From Pukyongia sp963768085 (GTDB lineage: Bacteria > Bacteroidota > Bacteroidia > Flavobacteriales > Flavobacteriaceae), in the NCBI GenBank assembly GCA_963768085.1, contig CAVYGO010000003.1, forward strand, positions 868,001-932,000: a stretch of DNA of 64,000 nt, in the 5' to 3' direction. A program made the position numbers and the translations under genes. Below, piece by piece: positions 43,473-50,905 of this stretch. Position 1 is the first letter of the stretch, and each line of letters starts with the position of its first letter. The notes under the pieces are model-generated. The model saw only the letters and a program-made list of their open reading frames with translations, did no database searches and was not told the DNA's origin.

Positions 43473-45221
43473 ATGAATTACGGATATACCGAGTTGTTGC
43501 AGTTATTTGGTTCGCTGGGGTTGTTCCTATTTGGAATGATGGTAATGAGCGACGCTTTGATGAAGCTCGCAGGGAACAAGATGCGAAGTATACTCGCAAC
43601 CATGACCTCGAACAGGTTCTTCGGCATACTCACGGGATTCTTCATAACATCGGTAATACAATCATCATCCGCAACCACCCTAATGGTGGTAAGCTTTTCC
43701 AACGCATCACTTTTAACCCTTACAGAATCCATAAGTGTGATCATGGGAGCCAATATCGGTACAACCATTACCGCCTGGCTTATCACTATTCTTGGATTTA
43801 AGGTTAGTATGAGCGCCATCGCCCTGCCCCTGGTGGGCTTTGGGTTTGCTTTTACATTCGCCAAGAGAGAGAGTATCAAGAATTGGGGAATCTTTATTAT
43901 TGGGTTTGCCGTTTTATTTATCGGACTACAATTTTTAAAGGATGCCGTTCCGAACATAAATGAAAATCCTGAGATGCTGGAGTTTCTTACTCGGTATACC
44001 GATTTGGGATTCTGGTCTGTGCTCATTTTCCTTTTTATAGGAACCCTGCTAACCGTCATTATTCAATCTTCGAGTGCTACCATGGCTCTTACGCTGATTA
44101 TGACTGCCCAGGGATGGATCCCTTTTGAATTGGCGGCGGCCATGGTTCTTGGTGAAAATATTGGTACTACTATTACTGCCAACATAGCTGCGATCGTGGC
44201 AAATTATCATGCCAAGCGAACGGCACGAGCTCATTTATTGTTCAATATAATCGGCGTTATCTGGGTACTCATCCTGTTCTATCCATTTCTGAAAATGGTT
44301 AGCTGGGTAGCACAATGGACGGGCTCTGATTCACCTTATCTGAGTGCAGCAGCAATCCCTGTAGCCATTTCATTATTCCATACCATATTCAATATTTGCA
44401 ATACATTCTTGCTGGTTTGGTTTGTGAAACCTATTGCAGGACTGGTGGAACGATTTGTACCTGAGAGGTTACTTCCTGAGAAAGAAATTGATGAACCTAA
44501 GTATCTTAACAAAGAAGTACTCAAATACCCGGAAACCCTCATTGTTTCTCTGGAAAAAGAATCGAAATACCTCTTTAAAAATGCTGTATTCGAGATTGTT
44601 GCTCATGCACTAAATATACACAGAGTAGATATCAAATCGGATGAGAAGATGAAAGCTATTTTGAAAAGGTCAACAGAGGATATGGGTATTGACGTGGAAG
44701 ATCTCTATCACACAAAAGTGAAAAAGATCTATGGCGAGATCATACGATATGCTTCCCTGGCACAGAGTAATTTTAATTTGACTCAGGCGCAGAACAGGCA
44801 TGTTTCACAAATTAAAATAGCCAATAGGAAAATGGTGGAGATTCTTCGGAATATGAAAGAGCTGGCACCAAATGTCGCCATGTATATCGAATCGGATAAC
44901 CAATACGTAAGAAAAGAATACAACAAACTCAGAAAGAAAATAGCCAAGGTGTTGAGAATAATTTATCAATTCAGAACTGAAAAGGATAAGGATATTTACC
45001 ATAATAAATTAATGAATTTAAAAAATGAGGCACGTGACGAGATTCACAGCATGAGTGACTCTATTGAAAAACTTATTCGGGAGGGATTGATTACAGTAGA
45101 CATGGGATCTTCCCTGGTAAACGACCGTGATAATGTAAACGATACGATCAAGAAACTGATCACAATTGCCGACTTATTATACGGTGAGCGGGATCCACTC
45201 TTTGAGACCGATGACAAATAA
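43473..45221 (+). CDS. Na/Pi cotransporter family protein with PhoU-like tail
   Basis: A 582-residue transporter. Residues 1-320 are the NptA/Na-Pi cotransporter fold with two inverted repeats, shown by the duplicate QSSSAT motifs (near 62-68 and again near 196-202) and the GENIGTTITANIA block. Residues 380-582 are a PhoU-like helical domain (INRVD...MKAILKRSTEDMGIDVEDL). The tail likely senses or controls phosphate flux. It is one of two phosphate permeases here, but its own upstream region lacks the Pho-box repeats seen at neighbours. The start is taken at ATG 43473. Confidence 0.9.
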   Translation: MNYGYTELLQLFGSLGLFLFGMMVMSDALMKLAGNKMRSILATMTSNRFFGILTGFFITSVIQSSSATTLMVVSFSNASLLTLTESISVIMGANIGTTITAWLITILGFKVSMSAIALPLVGFGFAFTFAKRESIKNWGIFIIGFAVLFIGLQFLKDAVPNINENPEMLEFLTRYTDLGFWSVLIFLFIGTLLTVIIQSSSATMALTLIMTAQGWIPFELAAAMVLGENIGTTITANIAAIVANYHAKRTARAHLLFNIIGVIWVLILFYPFLKMVSWVAQWTGSDSPYLSAAAIPVAISLFHTIFNICNTFLLVWFVKPIAGLVERFVPERLLPEKEIDEPKYLNKEVLKYPETLIVSLEKESKYLFKNAVFEIVAHALNIHRVDIKSDEKMKAILKRSTEDMGIDVEDLYHTKVKKIYGEIIRYASLAQSNFNLTQAQNRHVSQIKIANRKMVEILRNMKELAPNVAMYIESDNQYVRKEYNKLRKKIAKVLRIIYQFRTEKDKDIYHNKLMNLKNEARDEIHSMSDSIEKLIREGLITVDMGSSLVNDRDNVNDTIKKLITIADLLYGERDPLFETDDK

Positions 45222-45224
45222 AAA

Positions 45225-45245
45225 AACCCCGGACTAGCCGGGGTT
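45225..45245. terminator. bidirectional terminator between phosphate transporter genes
   Basis: The stem AACCCCGG/CCGGGGTT (8 bp) with a 5-nt loop is flanked by A- and T-rich runs. It lies between the stops of the convergent Na/Pi and PiT genes. Confidence 0.8.
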
Positions 45246-45269
45246 AATATTTAATTCGCTTCTTTTTAT

Positions 45270-47513
45270 TTACGAACTCTTATGGCTCTTGTAATATTCT
45301 TCCATAAGATTCATCATTGCTGTCACAAGATCTTTCGTTTCAAGTAACAAACTGAAGTAAAGCGTAGTATTCTTAGGACTTGATTCTTCAGTTCTTGTCC
45401 TTTTGATTTGATCCTGGATCATTTCAGAAATATCATTGAAAGCTCGTTCCTTGCGAACAAGAATATCATCCAGTTTATCAAATTCTCGATTTTTAAAGAT
45501 AGACTGAATGTCCTTGAGCAAATGTTCGAAAGATGAATCTATTTGCTGCAGATCCTTGATCTGGTTATAGCGCAAGGTCTTGTGATGATTGCGCACGTGT
45601 TTATAACTCACTTTTGCAATATACTCAAGTGACTGAGTAACATCGGTGAGATAAGCCAGCACCATAATGTAGAAGTTACTTCCGCGCACACTTGTTTCAT
45701 CAAGGTTCTTAATATAGTAGAAGATGTTATTCCTCAATTCATCCACTTCTTCAGAGAGCTGATCCACTTTGAGCCTGCTCTTCTTAAGCTTGGCCTCATC
45801 TTCCTTGGCCAAACCATTGATGATAGAAGAGTAGATCTTATTGGTTCGGGATGCCGCTTTAGCGATATTATCGGCACTTTCCTCAATAATACCCTGAACT
45901 GTATTGCTTTCAGCTTTTTTCAATTCATCAGGTTCTGTAATAACATTGGATTGCTTCTTATGTGCAATGTAGTTTCTAATGAGCAGCAGTACAGCAAGTA
46001 ACAACAGAACTGCGATCATAGGTGCTTTACCGATATAGATCAGATAAGCCATAGTCCCCGCAGCAACAAAGGCACTGAAAGCTGTAAAGAACCAACCTCC
46101 AATAACGTTCAGCACACCCGCCACACGATATACAGCACTTTCTCTACCCCACGCCCTGTCGGCTAACGAAGTACCCATTGCTACCATAAAGGTTACATAG
46201 GTTGTTGAAAGAGGTAATTTCATTGAAGTCGCAATAGAGATCAGAACACCTGCCACCATAAGGTTCACAGACGCACGAATCTGGTCGAAAGCAGGAAGCT
46301 CGTATGTCTTATGCTTTGGTAATGTTACCACGGGTTTCTCGAAGCTGTTGTTTATTTTATTTTGAGTTGATTTAGGAATGGCCGCACCAAGAAGTGATGC
46401 GAGCTTAGTACTACCCTTCACAACTGCACGTGATAATATATTTGGTTTGAACTTTTCCTTGGTCTCATCTTGTGTTGCAAGTCCGATCTCTGTATCAGCA
46501 ACTGTTCGTGCTTTTTTCGAGAACCACAAGGTTACCACCATAACGGCTCCGGCGATGAATAATAATAGTGGTTCCGCAGGCACCTTCTTGTCGAGCACAT
46601 CCATAGAGAATGCGGTTGCTTCCACTCCTGATGCCGACCACGCCTCGTAAGAGTGAAACGCCGCCATAGGTACACCGATGAAGTTCACCAGGTCGTTTCC
46701 GGAAAATGCAAGAGCAAGTCCGAAGGTACCAACGGCGATAACAATAATTAAGATGTTCTTCTTCAGTACATTCGTATAAAGTAGGGATAGTATGGTCCAA
46801 ATCACGAAACTTATTGCGATGATCATTAGTTCATTGCCTTCAAGAACATCCTTCATATCGCCATAATAAGGGGTTCCTTTAAGTCCCTTCATAAAAATGA
46901 AATAAGTAATAGCCGTCAGTGCTATACCACCAAACAGTGCACCGAAGTTCTTAACCTTCTTTTCGTAATGGAAGGTGAAGATCAACCGGGACAAATACTG
47001 TACTACAGCACCCACAGAGAATGCAATGACCACCGAGAGCAGTATACCCGAAATAATTTCCATTGCTTTTGCAGTGTTTATATAATTTCCAAGGTCACCT
47101 AACACAGCAGTATCTGATTTACTGATCTTGATCAATGACATTACAACAGCCGCTCCCAATAATTCGAAAACGATGGAAACTGTAGTTGATGTGGGCAATC
47201 CAAGGGTATTAAAGAAATCGAGAAGTAGAATATCAGTGATCATAACCGCCATAAAGATGATCATGATCTCATTGAAATAGAACTCCCCGGGAACGAAAAT
47301 CCCTTTTCGTGCCACTTCCATTAATCCGCTGGATGAAATAGCTCCCACAAAGATCCCCAGACTGGCGATTATCATAATCGTTTTAAAAGGAATTGCCTTA
47401 GAACCTATGGCGGAATTCAGGAAGTTAATAGCATCATTACTCACCCCAACCACCAAATCGGCAACGGCCAGAATGGCAAGTGCTACTATCATTAATAAGT
47501 AAATATTGTCCAT
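45270..47513 (-). CDS. PiT family inorganic phosphate transporter with PhoU-like domain
   Basis: A 747-residue protein. Residues 1-540 are a PiT/PHO4 transporter in two halves, with NDAINFLNSAIGSKAIPFKT near 25-45, GLPTSTTVSIVFELLGAAVV near 105, and the second-half counterpart KLPLSTTYVTFMVAMGTSLA near 432. Residues 560-747 are a cytoplasmic helical PhoU-like domain (TNKIYSSIINGLAKEDEAKL, DEVDELRNNIFYYIKNLDET). It imports phosphate with H+ or Na+ at low affinity. The fused tail probably regulates it. A Pho-box-like repeat lies 50 bp upstream of its ATG. Confidence 0.92.
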   Translation of the reverse strand: MDNIYLLMIVALAILAVADLVVGVSNDAINFLNSAIGSKAIPFKTIMIIASLGIFVGAISSSGLMEVARKGIFVPGEFYFNEIMIIFMAVMITDILLLDFFNTLGLPTSTTVSIVFELLGAAVVMSLIKISKSDTAVLGDLGNYINTAKAMEIISGILLSVVIAFSVGAVVQYLSRLIFTFHYEKKVKNFGALFGGIALTAITYFIFMKGLKGTPYYGDMKDVLEGNELMIIAISFVIWTILSLLYTNVLKKNILIIVIAVGTFGLALAFSGNDLVNFIGVPMAAFHSYEAWSASGVEATAFSMDVLDKKVPAEPLLLFIAGAVMVVTLWFSKKARTVADTEIGLATQDETKEKFKPNILSRAVVKGSTKLASLLGAAIPKSTQNKINNSFEKPVVTLPKHKTYELPAFDQIRASVNLMVAGVLISIATSMKLPLSTTYVTFMVAMGTSLADRAWGRESAVYRVAGVLNVIGGWFFTAFSAFVAAGTMAYLIYIGKAPMIAVLLLLAVLLLIRNYIAHKKQSNVITEPDELKKAESNTVQGIIEESADNIAKAASRTNKIYSSIINGLAKEDEAKLKKSRLKVDQLSEEVDELRNNIFYYIKNLDETSVRGSNFYIMVLAYLTDVTQSLEYIAKVSYKHVRNHHKTLRYNQIKDLQQIDSSFEHLLKDIQSIFKNREFDKLDDILVRKERAFNDISEMIQDQIKRTRTEESSPKNTTLYFSLLLETKDLVTAMMNLMEEYYKSHKSS

Positions 47514-47562
47514 AATATAAAGTTGTTAAACCGGAACAAATGTCTTTATTATCGATAGCACA

Positions 47563-47580
47563 TCTGTTACCAAATTGTTA
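47563..47580 (-). promoter_or_regulatory. Pho-box-like repeat upstream of the PiT gene
   Basis: On the reverse strand TAACAAT-TTGG-TAACAGA shows two 7-bp units with 11-bp period, 50 bp upstream of the PiT start. It is the weakest of the set and is 18 bp from the nearest -7-like octamer (47537-47544, GACATTTG). Confidence 0.45.
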
Positions 47581-47593
47581 TTTCTTAAACCTT

Positions 47594-48793
47594 TTAAAAG
47601 TGCAGGTCGAACCCTAATCTCCAACCGATAAAGTCCTTATTGCCTCCAAGTTCGTTGTACGTAAAATCCGTTTGTACTTTAAGCTTATGCCCAACTACAT
47701 ATTTCGAGAAACCTAATGTATATTGTTTATCTGCTGGTTCTTCGGTTACTTTATAATAGTTAATCTGAGTATAACGGCCCGTAACTTCATAGTTGTTTTT
47801 AAACAGGTAACTGGCTTGAGTATTAAATGAATCTCCTTCCAGAACTACAGCTCCGGTGGGAGTTCCATCCTCCTCAACCGCCACAGGGGCAGCAGCTTCT
47901 CTGTTTGCATATTCGTACATAAGGGCAAATCCCCGATATTTAAACATACCATCGACAAATATAGTAGATATATCTGTTTCGTAATAACCGGTGGATGTAG
48001 TCATATAAAGCCCCAAATTACTACGTGCTCGAACCGCATTGTCGTTGAAATCGTAGGTGAAGCCCATCATTAATTTTGGAGTAGGTTCACGTTTCAAGTC
48101 GCCTTGAGAATAATCTCCTTTCGATTGAAAGGCTCCGAAAGGCAGTAATTCAAGTCGACCCGTGTATTGATGCCCCCCCAGATTACCAATTGTTACATTT
48201 CGGCCTTCTCCTTGTGAATATGCTAATTTTTCTTTAATAATGAAACTCTCGCCTAGATTTATCTGGTGACGTAATTGAAATCCTATATCCCGGTCAATGT
48301 TGAATCTGCTGTTCAGTATGGAGCGGTCGATTAACTGTAAATTACCAGAAGACACCACTCGTTCAATGTTACCCGGTAATTTAGTCTGACCCACCCACAA
48401 TTCGAAATTCTCATAGAAATTCCACATAATAACCGCATCCAATATGTATCTCGGACTATTTCTGTTGAATTCATTTGCTCCTGCGATATCTCGATTGGAC
48501 AGACCTAATTCTATCTTATATTTTAACCTGGGATTCAGTGCAAATCCGTCAAATTTTAAACGAGCTCTGCGAATTATAAAATTTTGTTCCGGCTTTCCGT
48601 ATTGTCCGTCATCATGAATCCAAAATGTATTCGCCCTGAATTGAATTCTCGGCGCAAATTTCACACTAAAGGTACTGTCCTTCGCCGTATAGTTAATAAT
48701 GCCTTTACCAAAAGATGTATCGCTTATTTCCTGAGCGTTTGCAGTGAATAGAATGAATAGGAAAGCTGCAAGGAGAAGGTAAGATTGTTTCAT
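47594..48793 (-). CDS. phosphate-selective porin (OprP/OprO-like)
   Basis: A 399-residue outer-membrane porin from the ATG at 48791-48793. The TTG at 48838 would place coding sequence over a Pho-box-like repeat, so I reject it. A Sec signal peptide (LLLAAFLFILFTANAQ) precedes alternating amphipathic strands of a 16-strand barrel, with RFKLKYKIELG-type and QLRHQINLGESF elements and closing WRLGFDLHF. The match to phosphate-selective porins O/P is by overall pattern and by genomic context. It would pass phosphate or related anions into the periplasm for the PiT/Na-Pi transporters. Confidence 0.85.
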   Translation of the reverse strand: MKQSYLLLAAFLFILFTANAQEISDTSFGKGIINYTAKDSTFSVKFAPRIQFRANTFWIHDDGQYGKPEQNFIIRRARLKFDGFALNPRLKYKIELGLSNRDIAGANEFNRNSPRYILDAVIMWNFYENFELWVGQTKLPGNIERVVSSGNLQLIDRSILNSRFNIDRDIGFQLRHQINLGESFIIKEKLAYSQGEGRNVTIGNLGGHQYTGRLELLPFGAFQSKGDYSQGDLKREPTPKLMMGFTYDFNDNAVRARSNLGLYMTTSTGYYETDISTIFVDGMFKYRGFALMYEYANREAAAPVAVEEDGTPTGAVVLEGDSFNTQASYLFKNNYEVTGRYTQINYYKVTEEPADKQYTLGFSKYVVGHKLKVQTDFTYNELGGNKDFIGWRLGFDLHF

Positions 48794-48836
48794 TGAGAAT
48801 CGTTTTAAGTTTTTGTCACTGCAAATAACCAAAGCC

Positions 48837-48854
48837 AATGTTAACTTAATGTTT
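48837..48854 (-). promoter_or_regulatory. Pho-box-like repeat of the porin promoter
   Basis: The forward strand reads AATGTTA-ACTT-AATGTTT (reverse: AAACATT-AAGT-TAACATT), two 7-bp direct repeats 11 bp apart. A -7-like element (reverse GTTATTTG, 48822-48829) begins 7 bp away, the same spacing as at the TonB receptor promoter. It lies 44 bp upstream of the porin start. Confidence 0.6.
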
Positions 48855-48913
48855 CCTAAATATTAACTTTGACTCTTTAATTTTAAAATTATCAACAAAT
48901 TCAAACACAAAAA

Positions 48914-48935
48914 GGCCGCTTACTTGTAAGCGGCC
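48914..48935 (-). terminator. terminator-like hairpin in the porin/ywqK intergenic region
   Basis: Perfect 10-bp arms (GGCCGCTTAC and GTAAGCGGCC) with a tight 2-nt centre are followed on the reverse strand by TTTTTGTG. It is the right shape for an intrinsic terminator of a reverse transcript, yet no gene ends here: it lies 121 bp upstream of the porin start. A leader, attenuator or small RNA is possible. The rest of 48794-49221 is AT-rich, with repeats at 48837, 49043 and 49137. Confidence 0.7.
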
Positions 48936-49042
48936 CCCCATCTTAGAAATCCAGTCGACAAAAACTTAACGATTTTCAAAAGATGTATTTGTCTATAAAG
49001 ACATTCCAAAGAAAAGGCCTAAAGACTATGTTACCATCATGG

Positions 49043-49060
49043 CAATATTAAATTAACATT
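49043..49060 (+). promoter_or_regulatory. Pho-box-like repeat (intergenic, central)
   Basis: CAATATT-AAAT-TAACATT is a 7-4-7 direct repeat in the forward orientation. It could serve the forward gene at 49222 as a distal site, or be a second binding unit of the same regulator. One unit (CAATATT) is degenerate. Confidence 0.4.
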
Positions 49061-49136
49061 AAGAATCAAAACTTTATACTTTGTTCTATTGTTAAAATAT
49101 TATATATATAATTGATAATCAAGAATATAAGATGTT

Positions 49137-49154
49137 AATGTTAATTTAATGTTA
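49137..49154 (+). promoter_or_regulatory. Pho-box-like repeat, perfect copy
   Basis: AATGTTA-ATTT-AATGTTA is an exact 7-bp direct repeat with a 4-bp spacer, the best of the set. It is 85 bp upstream of the YwqK-like start. In orientation it matches the reverse-strand sites, so it may drive a leftward transcript ending at the hairpin 48914-48935. Confidence 0.5.
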
Positions 49155-49185
49155 CGTAAACCTTTCATAATTGTTACTTGTTTTT

Positions 49186-49193
49186 TATATTTG
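49186..49193 (+). promoter_or_regulatory. -7 element (TATATTTG) of the YwqK-like gene
   Basis: TATATTTG matches TAnnTTTG 28 bp upstream of the ATG at 49222. A clear -33 TTG at 19-21 bp distance is absent, as expected for an activated promoter. Confidence 0.5.
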
Positions 49194-49221
49194 GTAGGTC
49201 GACAATTAAAACCTGTATAGT

Positions 49222-49596
49222 ATGAAAAGAATAATAGCCCTACTGATAATTGTCATTGCAGCAAATACCACATTTGCGCAAGAATGCAAAAAAACATGCA
49301 AGAAAGATGCTTACGTTTTAGTGGATGGACTTATAGAAGCCACTCTCTATCACGATAATGGAGCGATAGCTCAAACCGGGTTTTACAATGAAGACAATAA
49401 GCTTCAGGGAGAATGGACGAGTTATGATTCAAATGGCAATAAGACCGCTGTAGCTCAGTATGACAAGGGAAGAAAAGTAGGTACCTGGCAATTTTACCAG
49501 GGAGAAACTATGAAAGAAGTAACATATTCGGATTCAGGAATTGCTGAAGTTAAAACCTGGGCAATGAAGGACTCGAGAGTTGTTAGCTACCGTTAA
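49222..49596 (+). CDS. small secreted YwqK/MORN-like protein
   Basis: A 124-residue protein with a Sec signal (IIALLIIVIAANTTFAQ). It has short repeats of the MORN/YwqK type: EATLYHDNGAIAQTGFYNED, LQGEWTSYDSNGNKTAVAQY and KVGTWQFYQGETMKEVTY. Such repeats occur in bacterial antitoxin-like YwqK proteins and in secreted beta-sheet proteins; no toxin partner is visible. Co-location with phosphate transporters and a Pho-box-like sequence upstream suggest phosphate-dependent expression. Function is unknown. Confidence 0.75.
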   Translation: MKRIIALLIIVIAANTTFAQECKKTCKKDAYVLVDGLIEATLYHDNGAIAQTGFYNEDNKLQGEWTSYDSNGNKTAVAQYDKGRKVGTWQFYQGETMKEVTYSDSGIAEVKTWAMKDSRVVSYR

Positions 49597-49616
49597 GAAC
49601 AAACATAGATATATAA

Positions 49617-49642
49617 AAAGAGCTCCAATTATGGAGCTCTTT
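49617..49642. terminator. bidirectional terminator
   Basis: An 11-bp stem (AAAGAGCTCCA and complement) with a 4-nt loop and a T-run on the forward side. It serves both the YwqK-like gene and the convergent beta-helix lipoprotein gene. Confidence 0.85.
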
Positions 49643-49663
49643 TTTTTTGCCAACAAATAACTA

Positions 49664-50872
49664 TTAGTTGCGTGTCCAACCTGTTTTCCAGGTATCGTAA
49701 TCTGTTCCTGTACCGTTTCCGTCACCAAATATGAAGTCTCCCTCATCGAAAGTGAAACCGGTATCATTTTTTAGTTTAACAAGCACATCACTAAAAGTTA
49801 CATCCGTAACTCTCAAAGTTCCATCGAGTACCCATTGTCCGGTTGGGCTGTTCCCCATATCCCCGTCAAGATCGAATCCTTCTTCAAAACCCTGGAGTAA
49901 TACATTGGTAAAAAGACCTTGCGTGCCTTCCCTCAGTCGAACCGCTTCATTTTCGGTAGCCGAACCTCTTCCAACAATAGTAAGATTATTTACATTCGGT
50001 CTAGAGAAAAATAATGGATTGGAATTGTTTCCGATGTCAGTATTATAACCATCTGCTTCAATTCCCTTATCGTGTGAAACTCCATGCTGTATGTAAACAT
50101 CGGTAAGTGTGCCTGAGAACCCTTCTGTCCAGTCTACAGAGTCATCTTGTGCTCCGATCACGGAAATGAAGCTCGCGTTCACGGTTCCTCCGAAAAATTC
50201 GATACCATCATCCTTACCTTCAAAGGCCTGTATATATTGAACTGTCGTACCGTTACCCACGCCATAAAATGAGAATCCGTTGTTCTCGGAAGAAGCATCG
50301 GCGCTACCTCCGGAGTATTCTACACGGACATAGCGAATAGTACCAGAGTTGTCATCTGTTGAACTACCTCCATATGGAAGGCCACCAATTTCTGAAGTCG
50401 AAGTTTGGTTACCTCCGGAAACAGAGTTAATAGGTGCTTTACCAAGGATGATAAGACCACCCCAGTCTCCGGCATTTGGAGTCGCTACATTGGAAGTAAA
50501 TACTATAGGGCTTGAAGCTGATCCATCGGCCATAATTTTTGCTCCCTGAGCGATCGCTACATAAACATCTGCTCCGGCATTGGCTTTTACTACCGTTCCA
50601 GCCGGAATCGTTAACGTGGTTCCATCGGTCATTATTACAGCCTCACTCATTACATATTCATTACCTACTTCAAGAGTAAGGTCTGCAGTATAAGTTCCAC
50701 CGATAATAATTGCTTCACTTCCACCGCCACCTCCGGCACCGTTATTAGTTGTACTATTATCAATGCTGTTATCGGTAACATTAATGACGATGTCTGCTGT
50801 GTCATTTGGCTCGCAGGACGCAAATAAGGTTGCAATTATTGCCAAGCTTAGTAAAAAATAATTGGTTTTCAT
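49664..50872 (-). CDS. parallel beta-helix lipoprotein paired with TonB receptor
   Basis: A 402-residue protein with a lipoprotein signal (LLSLAIIATLFASC). A low-complexity Asn/Thr/Gly linker (about 25-53) follows. Right-handed beta-helix-like repeats occur later: TYTADLTLEVGNEYVMSEAV, TIPAGTVVKANAGADVYVAI, IRYVRVEYSGGSADASSENN and ISVIGAQDDSVDWTEGFSGT. It is 33 bp downstream of the TonB receptor gene and likely its surface-exposed or periplasmic partner, in place of a SusD. No enzyme motif is visible. The pair sits in a phosphate locus, so the ligand may be a phosphate or organophosphate compound. Confidence 0.78.
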   Translation of the reverse strand: MKTNYFLLSLAIIATLFASCEPNDTADIVINVTDNSIDNSTTNNGAGGGGGSEAIIIGGTYTADLTLEVGNEYVMSEAVIMTDGTTLTIPAGTVVKANAGADVYVAIAQGAKIMADGSASSPIVFTSNVATPNAGDWGGLIILGKAPINSVSGGNQTSTSEIGGLPYGGSSTDDNSGTIRYVRVEYSGGSADASSENNGFSFYGVGNGTTVQYIQAFEGKDDGIEFFGGTVNASFISVIGAQDDSVDWTEGFSGTLTDVYIQHGVSHDKGIEADGYNTDIGNNSNPLFFSRPNVNNLTIVGRGSATENEAVRLREGTQGLFTNVLLQGFEEGFDLDGDMGNSPTGQWVLDGTLRVTDVTFSDVLVKLKNDTGFTFDEGDFIFGDGNGTGTDYDTWKTGWTRN

Positions 50873-50905
50873 TTTGCTTTGTATTAATTAAATTTTCGTT
50901 TCAGA

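Noticed and set aside
48794..48838. TTG start for the porin at 48838
   Set aside because: It would make codons of the Pho-box-like repeat, and the ATG at 48793 gives a clean signal peptide.
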